Counted from the first letter of the stretch, positions 50,217-59,216 are shown. The stretch is DNA of 64,000 nt from Bacillus sp. S/N-304-OC-R1 (GCF_019749375.1 NZ_JACWFE010000009.1:124001-188000), one strand, 5' to 3'. Translations and numbers: made by a program. The notes: generated by a model not told the origin, from the sequence alone.

Positions 50217-52319
50217 CTAATTCGCTCCTTCCGCAATTACATCTAATGTTTCCTCAAGTTTTTCACCGAAACGGTCAATGATGCCGTCTAGATCAAGATC
50301 AGAGTTAACAGTATTATGGTTAGTCATATCAACTTTAACCTCGGCGGTTGTAAATCGATTAATAACATCTCTTTCTGCTATATCACGAAGATATTTTAAA
50401 TCCTCTTCAGTAGCTTCCATGGACTTAGCCATTTTTGCAGTGTTCTTAGCTGTGTCTGCTCCAGTGCTTTTTAGATCATCTAATGGTCCTCCAAAAGCCC
50501 CTGCATTTCCTAAAAGCTGGTCCATTTTAAATGCATTACTAAATTTAGCTTCCAGCCCTGATCCCCATTCATTACCTGCATTCCACGCTTTTCCGTATTC
50601 TATTCTAGATTCAATCATCGGCGCTGCACGGTCGAGAGTTATAGCTGCTTCGTTTTTCCCCCACGCAAGTACACTGTCTTGCAAACTAGACAATCCTGCA
50701 GTCCAATTTGTATTAAAAATAGAATCAATAATTTTAGTTACAACTTTGCCCAATGATAAAAACCACGAAATTATTTGCCCTAGCAAATTTGCAACGGCAT
50801 CACCAAAACTATTAAAACCTCCATTAAATACATTCAAAACCCATTCGATTATTGAAATCCAAGGTTCAACAAAACTAGTCCACAAAAACTGGATAATTGC
50901 ATTGATAACTCCAACGACGGTATTCCAAATGATTGCACCCAATACAAAAAAAGCACCTGCAATCATTCCGGTTGCAGAATAAGAGGTACCTGCGAATTTA
51001 TTAACCGCTGCTACCGCTGCGTAAAAAACCGCAATGATAGCTATTATGCCAATCAGGATCCACGTGATAGGGCATGCCGCCATCGCCGCATTTAATCCAT
51101 CTTGAGCGACAATTAACGCCAGTATCGCTGCTGTTTCTGCCCACGATACAGCTGTACGCCATACCTTAGCTGCAATATCCTTTAAGGTTGTTAACCAAGC
51201 GATACCCATCGTTGCATTATAGACAACAAGCGTGGCTATAATTCCCCAAATTATAGGCTCTATCCAAGACCAATTATCAATAAATACTGATGCTAACCAA
51301 CTTGCGGTGTTTATTATGCCTCCTAATGCATCCATAACCACAGTTGCTGCATAGGCAAATGCAAACATTAAAGCCTCAATTGTTGGCATATTCGAATTTA
51401 TGGTACTAAAAAATTGAACCACCGCAGGATATAGATCATTCCCAATCTTTTGTTTTATGCCGTCAAAATTGTTCTCCATTTGAACAATCTGCCCCTGTGG
51501 TGTATTTGCTATGGATTGGGCTAAACCGTCCCACGATTGAGCAATAATATCAGTAATGACGGCAACACGTTCCATTTCTGTTCCTTTTTCGATTATTGCC
51601 TTTTGGGCATCGGTTACATCAAAACCCTTTTTTCTTAAGCCATCAAATTGGCCATCTAAAGCCTTACCAAGTTGAGTAGCATATTCGACCATTTGCCGAT
51701 CATCAACGTTTATACCGCCCATTCCAGCTGCGTAGTTAGCCAATGTACCCATCATTGCTTCAATTGCTTTGCCAGATTCTAAATAAGTTGCAAGTTCTCC
51801 AGCTCCTGACAAAAGCACCTCTGCTCCATAAGTTGTGTAGCCTTCAACTTCTGCAGCTTTTGCTTTTAATGATTCAAATTCAGCTTGAACAGCGCCCATA
51901 TTATTCATTACAGCAGCAAGTTGGGTTTCAGCTGTATTAATAACATCTGCTGAGCCTAGCCAGTCAGTTATTATACCGGCTCCCTTTTTAATACCCTGAA
52001 TGCCAAGGTAGGCACCCACTAATCCTTTGATTTTTCCTACTAAACCATCAGCAGCTGATTGCCCATTCCTTACATCTTCATTAAATTGCTGTTGAGCTTC
52101 ACTAGCTTGCCTTATTTCCTGTTCGATTCCATTAAACGCAATTTCAGCTTGATTCAATTCATGCCTTGCTGCCCGAATACTTTCGACTTCCACAGCATTA
52201 CTAGACACTGACTGTAACGATTCAAAGCTACTGATAACTATGTTCATAGCGCTATTCATAGATTGAAAGGCTCGTGACATATTATCCTGTATCTGAATTG
52301 CGGTTCTAATAGTGGCCAT
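50217..52319 (-). CDS. xkdO: Tail tape measure protein (XkdO)
   Basis: A 700-residue tape measure protein. The N-terminal 120 residues are coiled (SMNSAMNIVISSFESLQSVSSNAVEVE, then RHELNQAEIAFNGIEQEIRQAS). A middle region has conserved YTTYGAEVLLSGAGELATYLES. Several membrane-like segments (around 320-520, for example AFFVLGAIIWNTVVGVINAIIQFLW) are typical of Firmicute tape measures. It sets tail length and is ejected with the DNA. It is shorter than XkdO of PBSX (over 1,300 aa), suggesting a shorter tail or lost lytic domains. Confidence 0.88.
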   Translation of the reverse strand: MATIRTAIQIQDNMSRAFQSMNSAMNIVISSFESLQSVSSNAVEVESIRAARHELNQAEIAFNGIEQEIRQASEAQQQFNEDVRNGQSAADGLVGKIKGLVGAYLGIQGIKKGAGIITDWLGSADVINTAETQLAAVMNNMGAVQAEFESLKAKAAEVEGYTTYGAEVLLSGAGELATYLESGKAIEAMMGTLANYAAGMGGINVDDRQMVEYATQLGKALDGQFDGLRKKGFDVTDAQKAIIEKGTEMERVAVITDIIAQSWDGLAQSIANTPQGQIVQMENNFDGIKQKIGNDLYPAVVQFFSTINSNMPTIEALMFAFAYAATVVMDALGGIINTASWLASVFIDNWSWIEPIIWGIIATLVVYNATMGIAWLTTLKDIAAKVWRTAVSWAETAAILALIVAQDGLNAAMAACPITWILIGIIAIIAVFYAAVAAVNKFAGTSYSATGMIAGAFFVLGAIIWNTVVGVINAIIQFLWTSFVEPWISIIEWVLNVFNGGFNSFGDAVANLLGQIISWFLSLGKVVTKIIDSIFNTNWTAGLSSLQDSVLAWGKNEAAITLDRAAPMIESRIEYGKAWNAGNEWGSGLEAKFSNAFKMDQLLGNAGAFGGPLDDLKSTGADTAKNTAKMAKSMEATEEDLKYLRDIAERDVINRFTTAEVKVDMTNHNTVNSDLDLDGIIDRFGEKLEETLDVIAEGAN

Positions 52320-52344
52320 TATCTCACCGACTTTTTATAAAAAT

Positions 52345-52370
52345 AAAAGCACTCTTAAAAAGAGTGCTAA
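52345..52370 (-). terminator. Terminator/attenuator after the accessory gene
   Basis: AGCACTCTT/AAGAGTGCT stem followed by a T-rich run on the minus strand. It lies inside the structural operon, directly after the gene at 52,373. Confidence 0.75.
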
Positions 52371-52372
52371 AA

Positions 52373-53029
52373 TTACCTTTTCATATATTCTTTGCCATCA
52401 AAAATTAAAGAAGTGATTTTATCATCCTTAATTATAAATTGAAACTTACTACGTATATTAGCTCCAAAACCATTCTGAGCATCTACATAACTTTGAATAA
52501 TTATCTCACCACTTTTTTTTCCAAATCTCCATTCATTATAGTTAGGAAATTTAGCTGTAGACGGCGCTTTTAGTATGCCTTTTATAGTTTCTTGACATTT
52601 ATATTTAAGTTCGGCTTTTTCTTCTTCCGTTAAAATAAAATCTGTTAGACTTGCTACGACACTATTATTTTCATAAAGCGTATTGTCCCCGTATTTTATC
52701 AAACTAATAGTTTCATTTGCATTCATATAGAGAATAATATTAGAGGCTTCTTTAGAATTTATTCTATATCCTTTTTCGCTCTCATAATGAGCATTGTCTA
52801 ATAACTCGTCATGCTGAATATCAATATTTTCTTTTATACCCACATTTTGAAGTACACTTAATGCTTTTTCTCCGTTTTCAAGTGTAATATTTAATGATTT
52901 TGCAACTTTACCTCTTGGTGTTGCACCTGATTCATCAGCATTGCTAAACTCATGTATGGCGCCAAATACTAGTATTACAATAAACATTAAAACAAAACCT
53001 AAACATCCAAATTTAAAAAACTTCTTCAT
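52373..53029 (-). CDS. Membrane-anchored protein of unknown function inserted in the tail operon
   Basis: A 218-residue protein. A single N-terminal membrane helix (FKFGCLGFVLMFIVILVFGAI) precedes an extracytoplasmic domain. The C-terminal half has YKCQETIKGILKAPSTAKFPNYNEW and SYVDAQNGFGANIRSKFQF, a pattern seen in various small bacterial and phage envelope proteins. No tail protein of this kind is expected between the tail chaperone and the tape measure. It has its own terminator, so it is probably an added cargo gene, perhaps active in the lysogen envelope. Start ATG 53029 follows AGGAGGG. Confidence 0.65.
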   Translation of the reverse strand: MKKFFKFGCLGFVLMFIVILVFGAIHEFSNADESGATPRGKVAKSLNITLENGEKALSVLQNVGIKENIDIQHDELLDNAHYESEKGYRINSKEASNIILYMNANETISLIKYGDNTLYENNSVVASLTDFILTEEEKAELKYKCQETIKGILKAPSTAKFPNYNEWRFGKKSGEIIIQSYVDAQNGFGANIRSKFQFIIKDDKITSLIFDGKEYMKR

Positions 53030-53078
53030 TCATATCCCTCCTATCCTTAAATATACAAAATAGGAAGAGATTTCTCCA

Positions 53079-53691
53079 TCACTTTCTTCGCCCGCTCTTT
53101 TTCTTCGCCTCTTTATCGGCTTTTTTCTCAGCTTCCATCTTGATCTGTACAGCTGCAATTACAAATGCTTTTTCATACTTTGGCAAAGAGTCGAATTCAT
53201 GCGGCCATTTATGAAGTTTATGAAGGCAATAATAAGCTATGTTAGCCTCATAATCGCCTTCATTAATTAGTTTTTTGCTTCTTCTACTGCTTCTTCTAAG
53301 CCAACATCAAAACCATTTATTGTTTGGATGAACTGTAGATACTGTGCATATTCTCCAGGTAACAGCATCTTCTTTAGAAGCGCTTCGGCTCCCATTACTT
53401 TATAGCTATCCTGCAATTCCTTATATGCAAATTAGGAAAAACAGTGCACTTTACAGCTAAACTCGTTAAGTAGGAATCATAATCTGTTGTTGGTTGGAAT
53501 ACGTTCTTTTTCCCAGGGACAGGCAATCGCTTTGTATGTTGCTTGCGAAGCGCTTCGTCTTCATCTGAACTCACAGCTCCAACTTCCCATTCAATAGGCT
53601 TTTTATTCTCATCTAGAAAACGTTTGGATACCACATACTTTTCTGTTTCTGCTTTCAAAGCATTCTGTGCTAAAAATGCTGATAAACTCAT
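53079..53691 (-). CDS. xkdN: Tail assembly chaperone XkdN, read by -1 frameshift, with an additional apparent 1-nt frameshift
   Basis: The tail chaperone runs from ATG 53691. Frame 1 (53,691-53,395) gives the XkdN start (KYVVSKRFLDENKKPIEWEVGAVSSDEDEALRK) as far as VFPNL, then random residues and a stop. The expected continuation, ELQDSYKVMGAEALLKKMLL and GEYAQYLQFIQTINGFDVGLE, lies in the -1 frame and fits XkdN if one T is added to the TTT at about 53,431. That frame ends at TAA 53,267, immediately after AAAAAAC. A second -1 step there continues into EGDYEANIAYYCLHKLHKWP, with a highly basic end at 53,079, the usual long chaperone form. The upstream break is a mutation or sequencing error; the downstream one is probably programmed. 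Confidence 0.75.
53270..53276 (-). promoter_or_regulatory. Programmed -1 ribosomal frameshift site (A AAA AAC)
   Basis: The heptamer A-AAA-AAC is in register with the chaperone codons GCA AAA AAC and is followed at once by TAA. The -1 frame is open for 63 further codons. This matches the known frameshifted G/GT-type tail chaperones. Confidence 0.8.
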
Positions 53692-53727
53692 TTATATCAC
53701 CTATCCTCATTTTATTTTAAATAAACA

Positions 53728-53748
53728 AGAGCCCACAAAGTGAGCTCT
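53728..53748 (-). terminator. Possible attenuator between tail tube and chaperone genes
   Basis: AGAGCTCAC/GTGGGCTCT with one mismatch, followed by TTGTTTATTT. It may reduce expression beyond the tube gene. Confidence 0.5.
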
Positions 53749-53754
53749 CCAATA

Positions 53755-54228
53755 TCAAAGCATTGAACTTAAGATAGAGAATTTTTCAGGGAACTCCCAA
53801 TCTTCAAAGGTAAAATCAATTTGGTCTTCTAAATATTCTGCATCAGCATCTAATAGAGCTAGAATACCACCGTCTAAATTACAATCAATTAATACTATTG
53901 TTTGTCTTCCAACAGAAGAAGATTTATCCTCATTCGTTGTTTGGATATCAAAATAAATATCCTCACCAGTTTCTTTGTAATGATAAAGTAGCTCTCGAAA
54001 AATGGAAGTATTAAAATGAAAGGTAGCATTTCCGGTGTATTCCACACCAGCTCCTTTATTACCCTTTGACATACGTCCTAAAATTGGAATTTTAGTTTTT
54101 ACTTTGTCCATATCAGCTTGAATATTAATTACTTGCGCAAAATTATAACGGTTACCTCTGATAGTTACAAAACACTCACCAGAAGCACCGTTAATGGCAT
54201 CACGGGCATGCATAGTATTTTCATTCAT
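53755..54228 (-). CDS. xkdM: Tail tube protein XkdM (DUF2001)
   Basis: A 157-residue tail core protein. DAINGASGECFVTIRGNRYNFAQVINIQADMDKVKTKIPILGRM and NATFHFNTSIFRELLYHYKETGEDIYFDIQTTNED match XkdM of PBSX and YqbM of skin. It polymerises as the inner tube inside the sheath. Confidence 0.95.
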   Translation of the reverse strand: MNENTMHARDAINGASGECFVTIRGNRYNFAQVINIQADMDKVKTKIPILGRMSKGNKGAGVEYTGNATFHFNTSIFRELLYHYKETGEDIYFDIQTTNEDKSSSVGRQTIVLIDCNLDGGILALLDADAEYLEDQIDFTFEDWEFPEKFSILSSML

Positions 54229-54241
54229 TTATAGCCCCTCC

Positions 54242-55564
54242 TTACGCTACAATAGTAGTTATATAAAGTTGTGACATACCTACTGTTGGTTCTACAACTT
54301 CATTAACTATAACTGATTTTTTAGTGCTACCTTTTTCTACCTTTAAAGCCTCTTTATCATAATTTTGTAGGGCCCGAAGCTTTTGAAGTTCATTTCGATT
54401 CTTAACAATATCTTTCCAAAAAGAAACTCGACCAGCCTGATCATTAGGAACTTCACCCAGGTATCGAGTGTTAAATAGGTGCGCTGTATCAATAGCAATT
54501 TGGTCCAGCACTCGAATAACTTGATTCATACTGAAATCCTCATTCTTATCAACTGTAAATGAAATAAATGTATTTACATCTTCAAGTACACGTATTTCGT
54601 CACCTACACGATGGAAAACATATTTTCCTGACTGTAGTAATTTAGTTAGCTGAGGTTGAGTCATCGTTTCACTCATAGAAAGTATGTGTTCACCATCGTA
54701 TTTTTTGTTTGTATTCGACTTGTTTACTGCCACACCAGCTTGAGCTCCAACGGCCCAATATACGGCACCGAACATTTCTTCACCTTCGCCGTTTGCATCG
54801 TTCTGGACATCGATGATTCCCTCATGATCAGCAGCTCCAAGTTTGTGGCCAACCAATTGAAACTTAGCACCAACTTGATCTCGTAAGCGCTTTGTATACT
54901 CCACATAAAGAGATTTAATTACAGTTTCCTTTGATAAGCACCCTAGCGTATTGAAACCGTATGCTTCAAGAGCATCTAACGCCTCTTGGTGGGCTCCCCC
55001 ACTAATCGCGCTGCCATTCGAACCGCCAGTTAATAAGGTGCCAGCAGTTTCAGTAAGTGTTGCGTCATTCTTAAAAGACACATAATCATTTGAAACTAAT
55101 TCAGCAGCACTAGCAACAGCTGTTTGCTCGTCTACTAAAACATTATCTAGCAAAGTTTGCACATCAAATTTTGTTGGCTCATCGACATTCGCTTGAATAA
55201 CAATTGTAATGTCATTACCACGAACACCCTTATACTTCGCTGTTGCAAATGTATTCGATGCAGCCTTCGCGCCAACTGCCAACTTGAAAAAGTAAACTGT
55301 GATTGCATTTTTAAATACATCGCGAATCCCTTTTAATTTGGGATCAGTATAGTCGTAGCCAAAGATTTTACGAGAATTTTTTTGTAAATCTTCTTGAGTT
55401 ACAGAGAATACTTCGCCATCAACACCCCAATCAAGGGCCATTGGCAAACCAACATACCCTCGATCTGATAGATTTACAAATGCTCGTGCTGCTGAAATGA
55501 AATTATGATAAGTACCTGGAAGTACTTTGTTTTGAGTTAAAAATGTACCGCCGCCTAACGCCAA
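54242..55564 (-). CDS. xkdK: Contractile tail sheath protein XkdK
   Basis: A 440-residue sheath protein. The N-terminus GGGTFLTQNKVLPGTYHNFISAARAFVNLSDRGYVGLPMALDWG is the PBSX/skin sheath start, and the C-terminal VNTFISFTVDKNEDFSMNQVIRVLDQIAID the conserved interlocking domain. Its presence shows that the phage is a myovirus. Confidence 0.95.
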   Translation of the reverse strand: MALGGGTFLTQNKVLPGTYHNFISAARAFVNLSDRGYVGLPMALDWGVDGEVFSVTQEDLQKNSRKIFGYDYTDPKLKGIRDVFKNAITVYFFKLAVGAKAASNTFATAKYKGVRGNDITIVIQANVDEPTKFDVQTLLDNVLVDEQTAVASAAELVSNDYVSFKNDATLTETAGTLLTGGSNGSAISGGAHQEALDALEAYGFNTLGCLSKETVIKSLYVEYTKRLRDQVGAKFQLVGHKLGAADHEGIIDVQNDANGEGEEMFGAVYWAVGAQAGVAVNKSNTNKKYDGEHILSMSETMTQPQLTKLLQSGKYVFHRVGDEIRVLEDVNTFISFTVDKNEDFSMNQVIRVLDQIAIDTAHLFNTRYLGEVPNDQAGRVSFWKDIVKNRNELQKLRALQNYDKEALKVEKGSTKKSVIVNEVVEPTVGMSQLYITTIVA

Positions 55565-55565
55565 A

Positions 55566-55766
55566 TCAATTACCTCCTTCGTCGAATTTATTTAATATCT
55601 TGTCTACTTCGGAGAATGAGTACGTTTTACCATCCTCCAACAATGCATTCAACGCATCACACCTAGCTGCATATCTTCTGCTTTTGACGATTTGTGATTT
55701 AGAAAACGTAAGGGCAGCAACTTCACCCTTAACAGCTTCATTATTCATTTCCTTTTTGGCAGCCAT
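55566..55766 (-). CDS. Small conserved phage protein
   Basis: A 66-residue protein (VAALTFSKSQIVKSRRYAARCDALNALLEDGKTYSFSEVDKILNKF). Short genes of this pattern sit between the tail terminator and sheath in PBSX-like phages. It is directly upstream of the sheath gene (1-bp gap). The function is unknown. Confidence 0.75.
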   Translation of the reverse strand: MAAKKEMNNEAVKGEVAALTFSKSQIVKSRRYAARCDALNALLEDGKTYSFSEVDKILNKFDEGGN

Positions 55767-55770
55767 GCTT

Positions 55771-56196
55771 TCACCCTTTCTTTTTAAATCGTTGTTCTAA
55801 TGATTCCATGAATGTTTTTTCTTCCACTTCTTGCAGAAAAAAATTAAAATGTACAAAGTTATGAGCTATACCTTCCACAACCTCGCTATTCGCTCCCGTA
55901 CCAAGCATAATTGAGCCATTTAGCAGCGTTATTTCTTTTAAGGCCTGTTGTACCTTCAAAGTCATATTTGTGCTTTCTGATGCCCCATTGGTGGGAAAAT
56001 ATTGTACGTTAAAAAACGTTGTGACCTTCCATCGTTTCCCGATCTGCCGAATATGCTCTAAATTCAAAAACTGAATTAAAAAAGCAGGAGTTTCAAACCC
56101 CTGCGGCACTTCATCAATATATTTTTCATAGGTATCCCCAAAGGCCTTGTGAAGTTTAATAGAAATAGCTGTGATAATATCATTAATCTCCATCAA
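55771..56196 (-). CDS. Tail terminator/completion protein (YqbJ/XkdJ-like, DUF6838)
   Basis: A 141-residue protein. EINDIITAISIKLHKAFGDTYEKYIDEVPQGFETPAFLIQFL and HIRQIGKRWKVTTFFNVQYFPT fit the phage tail terminator family of skin/PBSX. It caps the tail at the head side. It overlaps the previous gene by 14 bp. Confidence 0.82.
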   Translation of the reverse strand: MMEINDIITAISIKLHKAFGDTYEKYIDEVPQGFETPAFLIQFLNLEHIRQIGKRWKVTTFFNVQYFPTNGASESTNMTLKVQQALKEITLLNGSIMLGTGANSEVVEGIAHNFVHFNFFLQEVEEKTFMESLEQRFKKKG

Positions 56197-56686
56197 AAGC
56201 CTCCTTTAATATTTCCATAAGCTTCTTTTCTACAATTTGAGGAGCCTGAGCTTGTACTTCATCAGCAGAGATTGTCATCATGAAACGACCTTTTACCCAA
56301 CCTTTATGATTGGCAGTACGATGGCCATACTCCACGTACATCGAATATTCAACAGGGTTCAGCACTTCAATTTCATAAACGTTACCTTTTTTTGTAACAA
56401 CCATTGAATCAGCAAATTTTTTTACACCAGTGCTGCCACCAAATGTTGCACTCAACTCTGCTTCTCTATGACTCTTGGCAGTCCAACCTCGCCTTAATGT
56501 TCCGCCTACTATACCATCTTCATAGATGCCAACGGGAGTCCTTCTAATTACTTTAGCTAAAAAGCGAGCAGCAAGTTCTTTTGCAGCATCTTCGCAAAAC
56601 TTTTCATAATCGACCCTTTGTAGCTTCTGCATACGCTTTTGTAATCGTTGCAACTGCCGAAAATCAACTCGTCCCCACCTAGCCAT
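56183..56686 (-). CDS. HK97 gp10-like head-tail protein (XkdI/YqbI)
   Basis: A 167-residue protein. KELAARFLAKVIRRTPVGIYEDGIVGGTLRRGWTAKSH and EVLNPVEYSMYVEYGHRTANHKGWVKGRFMMTISADEVQ are the HK97 gp10/XkdI pattern. It helps join head and tail. Confidence 0.88.
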   Translation of the reverse strand: MARWGRVDFRQLQRLQKRMQKLQRVDYEKFCEDAAKELAARFLAKVIRRTPVGIYEDGIVGGTLRRGWTAKSHREAELSATFGGSTGVKKFADSMVVTKKGNVYEIEVLNPVEYSMYVEYGHRTANHKGWVKGRFMMTISADEVQAQAPQIVEKKLMEILKEAFDGD

Positions 56687-57045
56687 TAAGCATATCCCTT
56701 AAACAGTTCGAGCATGATCTCTTGATGATTTGTATATACCGCAGGCTCTCCACTTCGAGAGTATTCAGTAGATTTACTGTTTTTAGTAACAATGATTTTT
56801 GATCCCGCTTTGACAGTGATCTCTGGAGCAAGAAATAATTTAGTAGATTGAGCAATAATTGCTGGCGCGCTTGTATTGGATGCTGCCATTTGTTTCTCGT
56901 AAGAGAGTTTGCACGGCTGGTTTTCAAGAACTACGATTTCTTTTTTACTGGTTATTTGGGTTACAGGGTCTCTTACTGACTGAAACTCTTTGACTGTGCA
57001 TGTGCTATCATACATACTTTCAATGGCTCTTCTTACAGCGTTCAT
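56686..57045 (-). CDS. Head-tail connector protein (YqbH/XkdH-like, DUF3599)
   Basis: A 119-residue protein with MYDSTCTVKEFQSVRDPVTQITSKKEIVVLENQPCKLSYE and ITVKAGSKIIVTKNSKSTEYSRSGEPAVYTNHQEIMLEL, the YqbH/XkdH pattern. It overlaps the next gene by one base. Confidence 0.85.
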   Translation of the reverse strand: MNAVRRAIESMYDSTCTVKEFQSVRDPVTQITSKKEIVVLENQPCKLSYEKQMAASNTSAPAIIAQSTKLFLAPEITVKAGSKIIVTKNSKSTEYSRSGEPAVYTNHQEIMLELFKGYA

Positions 57046-57049
57046 CTGA

Positions 57050-57406
57050 TTACCACCTCAATTTTCTAAATTTATTCAATTGAGTTTGATAATTGTAAAT
57101 CATTTGTTGAGTAGATAACGCACTAGCTGAAACCTTGTTATTTCCAAGTTCAACACGTGTATCGCCTTCTTGAATTGACGTTGCTACCTTGGAGTTTTCG
57201 GGATCAATTCTTTGATTTTCCTCAAAAATCATATCGATTACCATGTTAGCATGAACAAAAGTTAGTTCCATTGGGATATCACTTCGATTACAGTAGGTGA
57301 GGATAGCTTGCCTTACCTCTGCTACATACATGCTTATTATCGTGTCATTTGGAAGTTTATCGGCTGGAAGTTTTGCTTTTACAATTTCTGTTACATCCAT
57401 TGTCAA
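57050..57406 (-). CDS. Head-tail connector protein (YqbG/XkdG-like, DUF3199)
   Basis: A 118-residue helical adaptor. VAEVRQAILTYCNRSDIPMELTFVHANMVIDMIFEENQRIDPENSKVATSIQEGDTRVELG fits the DUF3199/gp6 connector group. It binds the portal ring. Confidence 0.82.
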   Translation of the reverse strand: MTMDVTEIVKAKLPADKLPNDTIISMYVAEVRQAILTYCNRSDIPMELTFVHANMVIDMIFEENQRIDPENSKVATSIQEGDTRVELGNNKVSASALSTQQMIYNYQTQLNKFRKLRW

Positions 57407-57747
57407 GCATCCTCTTGGATTACTCCAGCCTTTAACAACACTTCGTAATCATCTGGAGATACGTCGATCTTGTTACCGATTTTGTAGCGCGTATTTCCGA
57501 ACTTTACATTTTCGGTCAGTACAACTGATATTGTTTCCAAGGGGTCATTTACACTGGAATTTGGCTCATTACTGTCTTCTAAAGAATCGTTAACTTCTGC
57601 AGTCATTTCTTTTAGTGCTTCGAGTAATGTTTTACGGTTCTTCCCTTGGGACTCATACTCAAATGCTTTTTCTGCAGATAGCTGTTCGTTTTTTACAGCT
57701 TCCAACACTTCTTCAACGGTTAAATTTTTATAGATATCTTGTGTCAT
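57403..57747 (-). CDS. YqbF-like phage protein
   Basis: A 114-residue acidic protein. The N-terminal helices (LTVEEVLEAVKNEQLSAEKAFEYESQGKNRKTLLEAL) resemble a small head-binding module. A serine/asparagine linker leads to a beta-rich end (VKFGNTRYKIGNKIDVSPDDYEVLLKAGVI), as in YqbF. It may decorate the capsid or connector, but the role is unknown. Confidence 0.7.
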   Translation of the reverse strand: MTQDIYKNLTVEEVLEAVKNEQLSAEKAFEYESQGKNRKTLLEALKEMTAEVNDSLEDSNEPNSSVNDPLETISVVLTENVKFGNTRYKIGNKIDVSPDDYEVLLKAGVIQEDA

Positions 57748-57759
57748 AAAAAAAACACC

Positions 57760-57794
57760 CCCAAAAATAGGGAGGACAAAAGCCCTCCCTATTA
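57760..57794 (-). terminator. Terminator/attenuator after the capsid gene
   Basis: AATAGGGAGGG/CCTCCCTATT includes the capsid stop codon and is followed by TTTTTG. Partial termination here would make capsid mRNA the most abundant. Confidence 0.85.
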
Positions 57795-58841
57795 ATTTCC
57801 TGCAACTTTTGCAATAAAGATATTATCGATTGTTTCAAAGCTAGGAAGAACAATTTCCGAAACAATAGTCATTACGTTAACTGGGTGCTCCTCTTTAATC
57901 GACGTAATTGCTACGCCTGTATTAACGATACTAACATCCGCCTTTGTTGCTCCAGTCATTAAGTCACTTTCTTCAGGCGTGGTACCAAAATACGTATTTC
58001 CTAATTGCCCGTCAGGAATAAGTGTAAAATGATCATCCGGATAAAAATTGTGTAGGGAACCATCTTCGGCACGATATTTCTTGTTATAAATAGCAACTGA
58101 TAAACCGAATTTATCCTTAAGATACTGTTTCAATAAAGCCTCTGTCATAATAATATGTTGCCCACCTAATGGATTCATGTCTAAACGAACACTCTTGTGC
58201 TTCATTAAATAACCAAAAGTTTTTCGAGTCATAATACAATTAGTAGGACGTGTACCAGTATTTTCTTCCACAGTATCTTGCCAGCTAGGGATATCTTCGA
58301 GTGGAACTGAGTCTGGATGATCCCATTGCGCCCCACTAATTAGCGTTTCTTTATGGTCTGATTTCATTTTGTAATCATAATCAAGGTTTACACGATTTGC
58401 AGAAATACCGATTTTTCCAGTGGACAATAGTTGCATAATCATTCGTTCTGGCTGGACCTGTGCACCATTTACCAAAGTTGTTACATCATCATAGATGTTG
58501 TTAACAATGGACTTGTAAGCTTCTTCAAGATTTGAAGCTAGAAGTCTATTTAATTCTTGACGGTCCTTCTCACCAATACGCATTGATTCACGGAAGAACG
58601 GCATTTCTGTTTGAATTTTTCTAAATCCGATACGATCACGGACATTAGCTTTTGCGTCGAAAGCCGATGGCTCAAGAGCCACTGGAAGACCGTTAGATCC
58701 CTTAATCCAAGAAAGATCTAACCCCAGTTGCTTTTTAGCTGGGAAAAGAGTAGAACCAAGATAAGGAACTTTATTTGATGGGTTATTCTCGTAATAAGTT
58801 GCAATTTCTTTTGCATTTACTAGATCAAAAATTGTTGGCAT
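57792..58841 (-). CDS. Major capsid protein (Phage_cap_E type)
   Basis: A 349-residue capsid protein. TIFDLVNAKEIATYYENN, PYLGSTLFPAKKQLGLDLSWIKGSNGLPVALEPSAFDAKANVRDRIGF and RPTNCIMTRKTFGYLMKHKSVR match the cap_E/HK97-fold capsids of skin-like Bacillus phages. It is preceded by scaffold and decoration genes. Confidence 0.93.
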   Translation of the reverse strand: MPTIFDLVNAKEIATYYENNPSNKVPYLGSTLFPAKKQLGLDLSWIKGSNGLPVALEPSAFDAKANVRDRIGFRKIQTEMPFFRESMRIGEKDRQELNRLLASNLEEAYKSIVNNIYDDVTTLVNGAQVQPERMIMQLLSTGKIGISANRVNLDYDYKMKSDHKETLISGAQWDHPDSVPLEDIPSWQDTVEENTGTRPTNCIMTRKTFGYLMKHKSVRLDMNPLGGQHIIMTEALLKQYLKDKFGLSVAIYNKKYRAEDGSLHNFYPDDHFTLIPDGQLGNTYFGTTPEESDLMTGATKADVSIVNTGVAITSIKEEHPVNVMTIVSEIVLPSFETIDNIFIAKVAGN

Positions 58842-58856
58842 TTATATCATCCCTTC

Positions 58857-59216
58857 TTATTTCAAAAATGTGATTTGTTTAAGCGCGGTAACAGCCTCTG
58901 CTGTAGGTGCTTCTGGTAATTTATCAAGTGCTACAAAGCCGTGGATCATAACGGCGCCTGACGCTGGTCCATAAGTAACATCCACATCATTGAAAAGGAC
59001 ACCCTCAGCTCCAGTTGTATTCTTCTTTACAGCTAGCACAGATTCACTAGCTAAAAAACCACCGCCAAGAATTGTCCCGGCCGGAACGATTTTTTTACCT
59101 TCTGCGTTTGCCGAAATTCCTGAATCACTTACAGTAACGGTAAGATTAACGTAATGATCTGGGAATTTTAAAATCCCTTTATTATTTGTGTACTGTGTTT
59201 CTACAAATTTACTCAT
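58857..59216 (-). CDS. Head decoration/fibre-like protein
   Basis: A 119-residue beta-rich protein (LKFPDHYVNLTVTVSDSGISA, then GKKIVPAGTILGGGF and YGPASGAVMIHGFVALDKLP). It lies between scaffold and capsid genes, where head decoration or gpD-like proteins are found. Its identity rests on position and shape. Confidence 0.72.
   Translation of the reverse strand: MSKFVETQYTNNKGILKFPDHYVNLTVTVSDSGISANAEGKKIVPAGTILGGGFLASESVLAVKKNTTGAEGVLFNDVDVTYGPASGAVMIHGFVALDKLPEAPTAEAVTALKQITFLK

Noticed and set aside
50278-50982. 234-codon plus-strand frame over the tape measure gene
   Set aside because: Antisense to a clear tape measure protein in an operon; no start signals.
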